In this document: positions 23,153 to 30,084 of the stretch, piece after piece
Layout: each line of letters opens with the position of its first letter
Position numbering within the stretch: the first letter of the stretch is position 1
Assembly (NCBI GenBank): GCA_017936765.1
Contig: JAGBEX010000007.1
Span: 1 to 37,500, forward strand
DNA: 37,500 nucleotides
Source: Clostridia bacterium
GTDB taxonomy: Bacteria > Bacillota > Clostridia > Christensenellales > Aristaeellaceae
Direction: 5' to 3'
Position numbers and translations under genes: made by a program
Notes under the pieces: generated by a model
What the model saw: only the letters and a program-made list of their open reading frames with translations
Told to the model about the DNA's origin: nothing
The model's database searches: none

Positions 23153-23234
23153 GGGCGTTTCGCCCCGACTAACGAGGTCAACACTTGTGTTGACCGAAGT
23201 GTAGCCAGCGCCGAGCTTGTCTCGGTGATGGCCG
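23153..23234 (-). repeat. dispersed repeat family 2, copy 2
   Basis: On the minus strand it reads like 15329-15410. Hairpin I is CCGAG/CTCGG with loop ACAAG; hairpin II is GGTCAACA/TGTTGACC with loop CAAG, a stem of the same length as in copy 1 but different sequence. CGTTAGTC follows, then hairpin III GGGGCG/CGCCCC. It lies just beyond the terminator of the minus-strand gene that ends at 23287. Confidence 0.85.
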
Positions 23235-23242
23235 ATAAACAA

Positions 23243-23275
23243 AACGGAGCCGCCAAGCATGAAAGCGGCTCCGTT
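23243..23275. terminator. bidirectional terminator between vanW and the peptidoglycan-binding protein gene
   Basis: An 11-bp perfect stem AACGGAGCCGC/GCGGCTCCGTT. On the minus strand it is followed by TTTTGTTTAT, on the plus strand by CTTTA. It lies between convergent genes. Confidence 0.85.
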
Positions 23276-23286
23276 CTTTATGTGAT

Positions 23287-24378
23287 TCAGTCTGCGGCTT
23301 GCGCCAGGTTTTTCGGCTGCACTCGCATAATCAAAGCATTTTCTTCGGCATCCCAGATGGTCTCGGCGCCCAGTGCCTTTTGCAGGAAGTCGGTGGTGAC
23401 ACAGGGGTCGCCCTCGGTGATGGCCACGTCGCCGGGGGTCAGGGCCAGGCTCTGGCCGTCCACCATGCAGGAGTACATGCCGCTGATGCGCATCACCGTC
23501 ACCACATAGCCGGAGGCGTTCAGGGAGATCAGGTTGCCGTCCACGGTCACGTCCCAGCCCTCAATGGCGGCGGCCAGGTCGGACAGGGACAGCTGGAGGC
23601 GGCCATCGCTGAGGCGATATACCCGGGGGCTGCTGGTCACCGTCACGCCGTCCTCCTGGCGCAGGGCAGCCAGGGGAGCGCCGCCATCGTTGTACACGAT
23701 GCTGGCGTTCCACAGCCATTCCCGTTCCAGGTCAGCCTCGGCCACGGGCAGGGCGGGCTGGTCGGGCAGAGCGGCAGGGGCAGCCGTCTCGGCAGGAACC
23801 TCAGCCGGGGGCGCAATGGTGGCTTCCGGCGTGGCGGTCACGTCGGGGGTCGCGGTGACCTCCGGGGTGGCCGTGGGTTCGGGCGTGGCGGTGGGTTCCG
23901 GGGTGGGGGTAGCCTTGGCGGGGTTGTACTTCACATCGGGGTTCTCGTAGAGGTGGGTCTGGGTGGTGTCGCCAGCGACGCCGTCAGCGCCCAGGCCATT
24001 GGCCTGCTGGAAGGCGATCACCGCCCGGCGGGTCTGGTTGCCAAAGGCACCGTCGGCAGAGCCTTCCTCCAGGTAGCCCAGCTCGATGAGGCGCAGCTGG
24101 AGCTTCTTCACATCATCGCCCCGCTGGCCCTGCTTCACATTGCGGTAGCCGGTGTTGGGGGTAATGGTGGGCTGGGGCGGGATGGTGGGTGCCTGGGTGA
24201 CCTGCACCGTGGGCAGCACGGCGGTCACCGCCGCCATGGGTTCCTCCGTGGGAGCGATGGTCTCCACCACCGCCGGGGGCGCGGTGGGTACCGGGGTGAC
24301 CTCCGGCGTGGGCGCTGCCTGCATGGAGCCGGCAAAGGTCAGGGACATATAAAGCATCAGGCTTTTCAAAAAGTCCAT
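23287..24378 (-). CDS. secreted peptidoglycan-binding protein with Thr/Pro-rich linkers
   Basis: A 363-residue exported protein. A signal peptide (about 1-21) is followed by a Thr/Pro-rich linker, a peptidoglycan-binding domain of the PF01471 type at about 82-145 (VKQGQRGDDVKKLQLRL, DGAFGNQTRRAVIAFQ), a repetitive TPEPTATPE linker at 156-190, and a C-terminal region at 225-355 resembling the copper-amine-oxidase N-terminal/stalk domain (YRLSDGRLQLSLSDLAAAI). It probably sits in the wall; no catalytic domain is visible. It has a clear promoter (24413-24441) and a terminator right after the stop. It converges on the VanW-family gene. The call rests on the PG-binding domain; the C-terminal assignment is tentative. 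Confidence 0.85.
   Translation of the reverse strand: MDFLKSLMLYMSLTFAGSMQAAPTPEVTPVPTAPPAVVETIAPTEEPMAAVTAVLPTVQVTQAPTIPPQPTITPNTGYRNVKQGQRGDDVKKLQLRLIELGYLEEGSADGAFGNQTRRAVIAFQQANGLGADGVAGDTTQTHLYENPDVKYNPAKATPTPEPTATPEPTATPEVTATPDVTATPEATIAPPAEVPAETAAPAALPDQPALPVAEADLEREWLWNASIVYNDGGAPLAALRQEDGVTVTSSPRVYRLSDGRLQLSLSDLAAAIEGWDVTVDGNLISLNASGYVVTVMRISGMYSCMVDGQSLALTPGDVAITEGDPCVTTDFLQKALGAETIWDAEENALIMRVQPKNLAQAAD
23818..23912 (-). repeat. coding tandem repeat (TPEPTA/TPEVTA units)
   Basis: Five to six imperfect units of 15-18 nt encode the Thr-Pro-Glu linker (residues 156-187) of the peptidoglycan-binding protein. Unit number is likely to vary between strains, which is an inference. Confidence 0.75.
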
Positions 24379-24412
24379 GGTGGTGTCTCCTTCCGTATAC
24401 GGGGTACCCCTT

Positions 24413-24441
24413 ATTATACTTCATTCTTGGCATAAACACAA
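24413..24441 (-). promoter_or_regulatory. promoter of the peptidoglycan-binding protein gene
   Basis: On the minus strand TTGTGT (24441-24436), 17 bp and TATAAT (24418-24413). The palindrome GGGGTACCCC lies in the leader at 24401-24410. Confidence 0.78.
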
Positions 24442-24479
24442 TGCAAAACCGATGGAATTTGCAACTATCACAGCCGGGG

Positions 24480-24508
24480 TTGCTTTTTCGGCGGGATTGC
24501 GGTATCAT
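24480..24508 (+). promoter_or_regulatory. promoter of the nucleotidyltransferase gene
   Basis: TTGCTT (24480-24485), 17 bp and TATCAT (24503-24508). The -35 boxes of this and the divergent minus-strand promoter are about 40 bp apart. Confidence 0.7.
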
Positions 24509-24564
24509 GGAGCCGTATTTCCCGGCAAATTTTGCAAGCAAAGCAACTGAAGGAGTTGACCGAT

Positions 24565-25488
24565 ATGCAGCATAAGGAACCGATCCTGCTGATCATGGCC
24601 GCAGGCATGGGCAGCCGTTATGGCGGCCTGAAGCAGATGGACCCCGTAGGCCCCAGCGGCGAAGTGATCCTGGATTACAGCATTTTCGATGCCCGCCGTG
24701 CAGGCTTCAAGCGGGTGATCTTCCTCATCAAGCACGAGATCGAGGAGGACTTCAAGCGCCTGGTGGGCAGCCACATCGAGAAGTACATGGAAGTGCATTA
24801 TGCCTTCCAGCAGGTGGACAAGATCCCTGCGCCCTTCACCGTGCCGGAAGGCCGCGTGAAGCCCTGGGGTACCGGCCACGCGGTGCTGTGCTGCAAGGAG
24901 TTCATCGATGCCCCCTTTGCCGTGATCAACGCCGACGACTACTATGGCGTCAGCGCCTTCCAGACGACCTATGACACCCTGATCAACCTCCAGGACGACG
25001 ACAAGCAGCGCTTTGTGATGGTGGGCTATCAGCTCCACAACACCCTGACCGACAACGGCCATGTGGCCCGCGGCGTGTGCGAGGTGGACGAGAACAGCTA
25101 CCTGCTCTCCGTGACCGAGCGCACCCACATCGTGAAGAGCAGCGACGGCGCGCTGTATACCGAGGATGGCGTGAACTACCGCCTCCTGCCGGAAAATGCC
25201 CTGGTGAGCATGAACATGTGGGGCTTCACCCCCAGCTTTGTGCAGTCCCTGGAAGAGGGCTTCCCGGCTTTCCTGGAGAAGGCCATGGCGGAGAATCCCC
25301 TGAAAGCCGAGTACTTCCTGCCCAGCGTGGTCAGCGGCTTGCTGGACAAGGACGCCGCCACCGTGCAGGTGCTGCCCAGCCGCGACCGCTGGTATGGCGT
25401 GACCTACCAGGAGGACAAGCCCGTGGTGATGGCTGCCCTGCGCAAGATGGGCGAGGATGGGCTGTATCCCGCACCCCTGTGGCCCTGA
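24565..25488 (+). CDS. sugar-phosphate nucleotidyltransferase, paralogue 1
   Basis: A 307-residue cytoplasmic enzyme of the nucleotidyltransferase (NTP_transferase) family, which joins an NTP and a sugar 1-phosphate to an NDP-sugar. The N-terminal G-rich loop LIMAAGMGSRYGGLKQ binds the nucleotide; FAVINADDYYG contains the metal-binding Asp. ATG is chosen because AAGGAG lies 9 nt upstream. A close paralogue at 35928-36827 shares most blocks (AAG.GSRYGG.KQ, FAVINADDYYG, NGHV.RGVCE, GFTP). This copy is a single-gene unit with its own promoter and terminator, away from the polysaccharide genes. Its sugar is unknown. The related family includes glucose 1-phosphate enzymes, and proximity of a glucose 1-phosphate producing GH94 enzyme in the genome fits. 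Confidence 0.88.
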   Translation: MQHKEPILLIMAAGMGSRYGGLKQMDPVGPSGEVILDYSIFDARRAGFKRVIFLIKHEIEEDFKRLVGSHIEKYMEVHYAFQQVDKIPAPFTVPEGRVKPWGTGHAVLCCKEFIDAPFAVINADDYYGVSAFQTTYDTLINLQDDDKQRFVMVGYQLHNTLTDNGHVARGVCEVDENSYLLSVTERTHIVKSSDGALYTEDGVNYRLLPENALVSMNMWGFTPSFVQSLEEGFPAFLEKAMAENPLKAEYFLPSVVSGLLDKDAATVQVLPSRDRWYGVTYQEDKPVVMAALRKMGEDGLYPAPLWP

Positions 25489-25501
25489 GAAAAAGCATAG
25501 C

Positions 25502-25530
25502 AAAAGGCTTGGCGCTGGCCAGGCCTTTTT
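25502..25530. terminator. terminator between the nucleotidyltransferase and CotH genes
   Basis: AAAAGGC and TGGC (25502-25513) pair with GCCA and GCCTTTTT (25518-25530), with one bulged mismatch. The plus strand ends in five T and the minus strand in four T, so it can serve both convergent genes. Confidence 0.82.
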
Positions 25531-25538
25531 GCGTGAGT

Positions 25539-27443
25539 CTATTTGCCGGGGTACAGGTCACCGAAGTAGTGGAGCATCTCTTCCTCCGTCATGCGGAAGG
25601 CCTTCTGAGCGTCCAGCACCAGGGTGGTCACACGGTCACCATCCTTGGACTGCACCACATCCCGCAGGGACTGGATGTGCTTCTGCCAGTCCTCATAGGT
25701 GCTGCCCCAGACCTCGTAATTGTACACCAGGTCATGCTCGATCTCCTTCACCATGGCATCCAGGTGCGCCAGCACGCGCTCGGGAGCGTAGGTGTTGCGC
25801 AGGTGCCAGGCCAGACGGGTGAGCATCTGGTCGCGGAAGTCCGGGTTCTTCAGCAGGGCGTTGATGATCACCGTGTTCAGCTCCGAGGTATCGCTGACCT
25901 TGCCGATCATCTTGGTAAAGGCGGCAGGAGTTTTGCCAAAGCCCCAGTCGATATCAAAGTTCACAATGCGCCACAGCCCGTCACCGCCCCGGCTGCGCAC
26001 ATGGCGGATGTTGGGATAGTCCCGGTCGCCGGAGTAGGCGCGGGCGATGTAGTAATCCATAAAGCCCTCCAGGGAGATCTGGCTGGCCACGTGGTCGAAA
26101 TGCTCCTGCTTGCTCAGATCGTTGCGGCGGCAGTAGCTCATCAGGGAAAGGAAGTCGTCGTTCTCGCCATGCTCCTGGGCGGTCCAGCCCTTCACCATGT
26201 CGATGTCCTCCGGTTTGCCGCCCAGATGGGAGGCTGCAAAGTCGTCGGTCACGCGCTCGCGGATGTAATACATACCGAAGTATTCGCCATCGATGAACAG
26301 GTTCACCGGACGGTGGTTCTGGTACAGCACCTCCGGCATGGTGTCCGCGCCCAGGGAGGTAAGGAACTCGTCACGCAGGAAGGCCTTGTGGGCGTCCTCG
26401 GAGCCGCAGCGCAGCACCAGGGCGTTGAAGGTGGTGATGTCCGAATCCTCAAAGAGCTTGTATTCCAGCTGGCTGCAGCCGTATTCGCCACGGAAGCGCA
26501 CCTGGAAGCTCTTCTTTTGCAGGGTGCGGCTGCCCTGGCCGTGGATCTTCAGCCCGCAATCCACATTGAACTGGGTCTGGCCGTTTTCGATCAGCGTCAG
26601 GTTGACGGCGGTCTCCAGGTGCTTCTGATCGTAGAGGGTGTAGATGCCTCTGGGGCCGGTGATGGTTCCCGGCTCGCCGCTGATGCACAACAGGGGCAGC
26701 TCATATTTCTCGGCGCCGAAGAGGTAGGTGCAGGTCTGGGTAGCAGACCAGAGCTTGCCCTCCTCCCTTGCCCGGAAGCGCAGCACCGTGCTTTGACTGA
26801 CCTGGATGGGCGCGCCGTCGTAGCGGGTGCTTTTCTCCGTGGGGGTGGAACCGTCCAGCGTGTAGTAGATGTCACCCTCGCCGGAAAGCGTGATCTCCGT
26901 GGGCTGGGCAAGCAGACAGGAGGGGTGGCTCACCTGGGGCGCAGCGCTGATGCCGCTATAGCCCGCCGGGTTTGCCTTGCCGATGGTGGGTTCATCGTAA
27001 TAATACAGCACATCATCATGCAGGCCGTAGGAGGTGTTGGGCAAAAGCTCCGGTACCTCCAGCTTGTGGATGTTCTCGCCCTGGGCATCGTTCAGGTACA
27101 GCTTTTCGCCATCGGAGGAAACCTTGAAGGGGGCTTCCTTGCTGCTCTCATTGCCCGTGGCCTGCACCACATAGCACTTGCCGGGGGCAAGTTCCTTCTT
27201 GGGCAGCTGCCAGAGCAGCGGTTTCTTTTTGCTGTCGGAGAGGTAGAAATCGCTCAGCTGCACAGGCTCGCTGCCGGTGTTGGTCAGCTCGATCAGGTCG
27301 TAATACTCGCCGTCCAGGGGCAGCAGCTTACTGTTGGAGGCCACCACCTCGCTGATGATCAGCCCCGGCTCGTCGGCCAGGGCGCAGCCTGCGGTGAGCA
27401 GAAGAAGCAAAAGGACGCTGCACAGCCACTTGAAAGCCTTCAT
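25539..27443 (-). CDS. secreted CotH-domain protein with lamin-tail domain
   Basis: A 634-residue exported protein. The N-terminus (MKAFKWLCSVLLLLLL) is a signal peptide; LTAGC could be a lipobox with Cys20, or cleavage may follow CALA. Domains in order: a lamin-tail-like domain (about 27-130, IISEVVASN, YDLIELTNTG), a chitobiase C-terminal-like domain (about 175-245, YYTLDGSTPT), and a CotH domain (about 250-600) with the family motifs CGLKIHGQGSRTLQKKSF, YFGMYYIRERV and the metal-site stretch NFDIDWGFG. CotH of B. subtilis is an atypical protein kinase that phosphorylates coat proteins. Secreted CotH proteins in fibre-degrading Clostridia occur in other settings, so a spore role is not implied. 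It has a perfect consensus promoter, the strongest-looking in the window. Confidence 0.9.
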   Translation of the reverse strand: MKAFKWLCSVLLLLLLTAGCALADEPGLIISEVVASNSKLLPLDGEYYDLIELTNTGSEPVQLSDFYLSDSKKKPLLWQLPKKELAPGKCYVVQATGNESSKEAPFKVSSDGEKLYLNDAQGENIHKLEVPELLPNTSYGLHDDVLYYYDEPTIGKANPAGYSGISAAPQVSHPSCLLAQPTEITLSGEGDIYYTLDGSTPTEKSTRYDGAPIQVSQSTVLRFRAREEGKLWSATQTCTYLFGAEKYELPLLCISGEPGTITGPRGIYTLYDQKHLETAVNLTLIENGQTQFNVDCGLKIHGQGSRTLQKKSFQVRFRGEYGCSQLEYKLFEDSDITTFNALVLRCGSEDAHKAFLRDEFLTSLGADTMPEVLYQNHRPVNLFIDGEYFGMYYIRERVTDDFAASHLGGKPEDIDMVKGWTAQEHGENDDFLSLMSYCRRNDLSKQEHFDHVASQISLEGFMDYYIARAYSGDRDYPNIRHVRSRGGDGLWRIVNFDIDWGFGKTPAAFTKMIGKVSDTSELNTVIINALLKNPDFRDQMLTRLAWHLRNTYAPERVLAHLDAMVKEIEHDLVYNYEVWGSTYEDWQKHIQSLRDVVQSKDGDRVTTLVLDAQKAFRMTEEEMLHYFGDLYPGK

Positions 27444-27475
27444 GCACGATCCCTCCTGTGGTCAAGGTTTGTGCT

Positions 27476-27504
27476 ATTATACTGCATAGCGTGCAGACTG
27501 TCAA
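27476..27504 (-). promoter_or_regulatory. consensus sigma-A promoter of the CotH-domain gene
   Basis: On the minus strand TTGACA (27504-27499), exactly 17 bp, and TATAAT (27481-27476), a full consensus match. AGGAGG precedes the start codon. Confidence 0.9.
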
Positions 27505-27558
27505 TTTGTGTGAAGGCTGCAAGCTTTTGCCGGATTTCCGGGAAATTCCCCGCAAAGG

Positions 27559-27587
27559 TTGACTTTACCGGTCGGATGTGCTATCAT
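27559..27587 (+). promoter_or_regulatory. promoter of tRNA-Arg
   Basis: TTGACT (27559-27564), 17 bp and TATCAT (27582-27587), about 25 nt before the first base of the tRNA. Confidence 0.8.
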
Positions 27588-27611
27588 TCAAGGGCTGCGA
27601 AAGCAGTTTGC

Positions 27612-27685
27612 GCGCCCGTAGCTCAGTTGGATAGAGTGACAGACTCCGACTCTGTAGGCCACTGGTTCGAATCCAGCCGGGCGTA
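27612..27685 (+). tRNA. tRNA-Arg(CCG)
   Basis: A 74-nt cloverleaf. The acceptor stem GCGCCCG pairs with CGGGCGT (G-T at the end). The D arm has AGTTGGATA. The anticodon stem ACAGA/TCTGT encloses CTCCGAC, so the anticodon is CCG and the codon read is CGG. The T arm is TTCGAAT in an ACTGG/CCAGC stem with one A-C mismatch at its base. The discriminator is A and CCA is not encoded. It has its own promoter and terminator. Confidence 0.93.
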
Positions 27686-27691
27686 CATCGC

Positions 27692-27731
27692 AAACCCTTG
27701 GAAATACAACGTTTCCGAGGGTTTTTCTTTT
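27692..27731 (+). terminator. terminator of tRNA-Arg
   Basis: AAACCCTTGGAAA (27692-27704) pairs with TTTCCGAGGGTTT (27712-27724) with one mismatch, and the T-rich tail continues as TTCTTTTT. Confidence 0.88.
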
Positions 27732-27780
27732 TGCTCCGCGACTGTAAAAATGCGTATTTTGCGTAAAATGCACAGAATAA

Positions 27781-27809
27781 TTCGGCAGTAAATTCGGCAG
27801 TAAATCTGG
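27781..27809 (+). repeat. 12-bp tandem repeat downstream of tRNA-Arg
   Basis: TTCGGCAGTAAA occurs twice in a row (27781-27792, 27793-27804), followed by a partial TCTGGCA. It lies in an AT-rich gap between the tRNA and msrA. Short repeats beside a tRNA can mark an old integration site, but no integrase remnant is visible. Confidence 0.6.
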
Positions 27810-27887
27810 CATGGGGAAAACGTCCCGGCAGGGAAACGCCTCCCTCCGGCGAATTGATATCACCAAACAGATTGGAGGGCGAAAAGC

Positions 27888-28379
27888 ATGGCCATGGCCT
27901 ATTTTGCGGGCGGCTGCTTCTGGTGCATCACCCCGGCGTTCAAGGAGCTGGCGGGGGTGCGGAAGGTGGTCAGCGGCTATTCCGGCGGGGACGAGGTGGC
28001 GCCTGCCTATGCGGATGTGAAGCACCAGCGCACCGGCCACCGGGAGACCATCTGCATCGACTATGACGCGCAGCAGGTGGACTTTGCCACGCTGCTGGAG
28101 GTGTTCCTGGGCAATGTGGATCCCTTCGATGGGGAGGGACAGTTCATCGACCGGGGGCATTCCTACACCCTGGCGGTGTATTGGGTGGACGAGCATCAGC
28201 GCCAGGCAGCACAGGCCAGCATCGCCCGGTTGGAGGAAACCAGCGGCCGGAAGGTATGGGTCAGCGTGGAAGCGTTCAAGAGCTTCTACCCGGCAGAGGA
28301 GGAGCATCAGGACTACTATTTGAAGCACCCTGCGGAGTTTGAGCAGGAACTGATCGATTCCGGCAGGAAAAAGGCATAA
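27888..28379 (+). CDS. msrA: peptide-methionine (S)-S-oxide reductase MsrA
   Basis: A 163-residue cytoplasmic repair enzyme that reduces methionine S-sulfoxide in proteins. The catalytic motif GGCFWC (Cys10) is at the N-terminus, followed by GVRKVVSGYSGG, PAYADV and the acidic residue in GHRETI. The usual QYRS stretch is replaced by a RGHSYTLAVYW version, keeping the tyrosine; this looks like a subfamily variant. No MsrB domain is fused. GGAGG lies 9 nt before the ATG; a second ATG two codons later is also possible. No promoter was recognised, so transcription may come from read-through past the tRNA. It ends in a terminator shared with the convergent DUF1846 gene. Confidence 0.93.
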   Translation: MAMAYFAGGCFWCITPAFKELAGVRKVVSGYSGGDEVAPAYADVKHQRTGHRETICIDYDAQQVDFATLLEVFLGNVDPFDGEGQFIDRGHSYTLAVYWVDEHQRQAAQASIARLEETSGRKVWVSVEAFKSFYPAEEEHQDYYLKHPAEFEQELIDSGRKKA

Positions 28380-28385
28380 GAAAAA

Positions 28386-28420
28386 TCGCCCTGCGGTGTT
28401 ATGGCCGCAGGGCGAATGTT
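28386..28420. terminator. bidirectional terminator between msrA and the DUF1846 gene
   Basis: An 11-bp stem TCGCCCTGCGG/CCGCAGGGCGA (28386-28396 with 28405-28415). The minus strand continues with TTTTTCTTA, the plus strand with ATGTTTTA. Confidence 0.88.
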
Positions 28421-29902
28421 TTACTTGTGATAAAGTTTGTGGGTCTGATACCTGGGGTCGCAGGTGAGGTTCACGCCCAGGCGCTTGAATACATTGTTGT
28501 CCACCTGGCCCAGGATCACCGTGGAGTGCGCCTCGCAGCCTTTGAGCAGGGGAAGCTGCTTCATGGCGGTGGCGGCCTTCTCGTCGGTGGCGGCGCAGAT
28601 GGACAGCGCCAGCAGCACCTCGTCGGTATGGAGACGGGGGTTGTGGTTGCCCAGGTAGGTGCATTTCAGGGTCTGAATGGGTTCGATGACGCTGGGAGAG
28701 ATGAGGTGGGTGCTTTTCTCAATGCCGCCCAGCGCCTTGAGGACGTTCAGCAGCAGCGCAGCGGAGGGACCCAGCAGATTGGTGGTCTTGCCGGTGATGA
28801 TGCGGCCATCGGGCAGCTGCATGGCGGAGGCGGGAGCGCCGGTTTCCTCGGCGCGGCTGCGGGCAGCGGCCAGCACAGGGCGATCCTCGTCGGTGATGCC
28901 GGACTTTTGCAGCAGCAGCTCCAGCTTGTCCACCTCGCTCTGCTCGCCCTGGCCCTTGCGCAGGTTGCAGCGGGCGGTATAGTAGCGGCGGATGATCTCC
29001 TGGTGGGCGGCCTGGCGGCAGACGTCATCATCGATGATGCAGTTGCCCACCATGTTCACGCCCATGTCCGTAGGGGACGCATAGGGCGAGGAGCCGTAGA
29101 TCTGCTCGAACACCGCGTTCAGCACGGGGAAGATCTCGATGTCGCGGTTGTAGTTCACCGTGGTCTCGCCATAGGCCTCCAGGTGGAAGGGGTCGATCAT
29201 GTTATGATCGTCCAAATCCACGGTGGCAGCCTCGTAGGCCACGTTGACCGGGTGCTTCAGCGAGAGGTTCCAGATGGGGAAGGTCTCAAACTTGGCATAC
29301 CCCGCCTGCACACCGCGCTGATGTTCCTGATACAATTGGCTCAGGCACACGGCCATCTTGCCGGAGCCGGGGCCGGGGGCGGTGACCAGCACCAGGGGAC
29401 GGCTGGTCTCCACATATTCGTTTTTGCCAAAGCCCTCGTCGGAAACGATGTGCTTCACGTTGTAGGGGTAGCCATCGATGTCGAAATGGCGGAACACGCT
29501 GATGCCCAGGGATTCCAGCCGCTGCTTGAACTGCACGGCGGCGTGCTGGTCGCGCCAGCGGGTCAGCACCACGCTGCCCACATACATGCCGATGGAGCGG
29601 AACGCATCGATGAGGCGCAGCACCTCGGCATCGTAGGTGATGCCCAGGTCGCCGCGGATCTTGTTTTTCTCAATGTCGTCGGCGTTGATCACGATCACCA
29701 ACTCGGCCTGATCCTTCAGATTCAGCAGCATGGCGATCTTGCTGTCCGGCCGGAAGCCTGGCAGCACGCGGGAGGCATGGGTATCGTCAAAGAGCTTGCC
29801 GCCCAATTCCAGGTAAAGCTTGCCGCCAAACTTGGCAATACGCTTGAGAATATGCTCCGATTGCATGGCGGTGTACTTGTCATGATCGAATCCGATGCGC
29901 AT
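28421..29902 (-). CDS. DUF1846 (UPF0371) family protein
   Basis: A 493-residue cytoplasmic protein of the DUF1846 family, whose length is usually about 500. The start [10 protein letters not shown] and the stretches [30 protein letters not shown] (a phosphate-binding-like loop near residues 175-185), DPFHLEAYG and [11 protein letters not shown] are characteristic. The function is not established; structural work on a homologue is consistent with a nucleotide-related enzyme fold, as I recall. The ATG is chosen because GGAGG lies 8 nt upstream; an ATG six codons earlier precedes that site. Its promoter is back-to-back with that of pgi, with an 11-bp tandem repeat between them. Confidence 0.9.
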   Translation of the reverse strand: MRIGFDHDKYTAMQSEHILKRIAKFGGKLYLELGGKLFDDTHASRVLPGFRPDSKIAMLLNLKDQAELVIVINADDIEKNKIRGDLGITYDAEVLRLIDAFRSIGMYVGSVVLTRWRDQHAAVQFKQRLESLGISVFRHFDIDGYPYNVKHIVSDEGFGKNEYVETSRPLVLVTAPGPGSGKMAVCLSQLYQEHQRGVQAGYAKFETFPIWNLSLKHPVNVAYEAATVDLDDHNMIDPFHLEAYGETTVNYNRDIEIFPVLNAVFEQIYGSSPYASPTDMGVNMVGNCIIDDDVCRQAAHQEIIRRYYTARCNLRKGQGEQSEVDKLELLLQKSGITDEDRPVLAAARSRAEETGAPASAMQLPDGRIITGKTTNLLGPSAALLLNVLKALGGIEKSTHLISPSVIEPIQTLKCTYLGNHNPRLHTDEVLLALSICAATDEKAATAMKQLPLLKGCEAHSTVILGQVDNNVFKRLGVNLTCDPRYQTHKLYHK

Positions 29903-29939
29903 TCCTGATCCCTCCCGCATTTTTCAACAACCAACGCCT

Positions 29940-29968
29940 ATTATATCACGGCAGCGGGGGCGAAACAA
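29940..29968 (-). promoter_or_regulatory. promoter of the DUF1846 gene
   Basis: On the minus strand TTGTTT (29968-29963), 17 bp and TATAAT (29945-29940). Confidence 0.75.
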
Positions 29969-29970
29969 GC

Positions 29971-29992
29971 GAAAATCAGAAGAAAATCAGAA
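29971..29992. repeat. 11-bp tandem repeat between divergent promoters
   Basis: GAAAATCAGAA occurs twice in tandem (29971-29981, 29982-29992), one helical turn apart, between the DUF1846 and pgi promoters. It could be a binding site for a regulator of either gene, or an UP-like A-rich element. Confidence 0.6.
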
Positions 29993-30004
29993 GAGAAATT
30001 CCGC

Positions 30005-30033
30005 TTGTAATCTTCTCCCGAAAGCCTTATAAT
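30005..30033 (+). promoter_or_regulatory. promoter of pgi
   Basis: TTGTAA (30005-30010), 17 bp and TATAAT (30028-30033). The leader contains a perfect 7-bp inverted repeat TGCGCTA/TAGCGCA with a 2-base centre at 30044-30059. Confidence 0.75.
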
Positions 30034-30084
30034 GAATCTATACTGCGCTACATAGCGCATGATAAAGATGGGAGACGATTCACC

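Noticed and set aside
25077..27791. A 900-codon plus-strand frame opposite the CotH gene, running over the tRNA
   Set aside because: It overlaps a structural RNA and a terminator, has no ribosome binding site and is low in complexity. It is the antisense shadow of the CotH gene.
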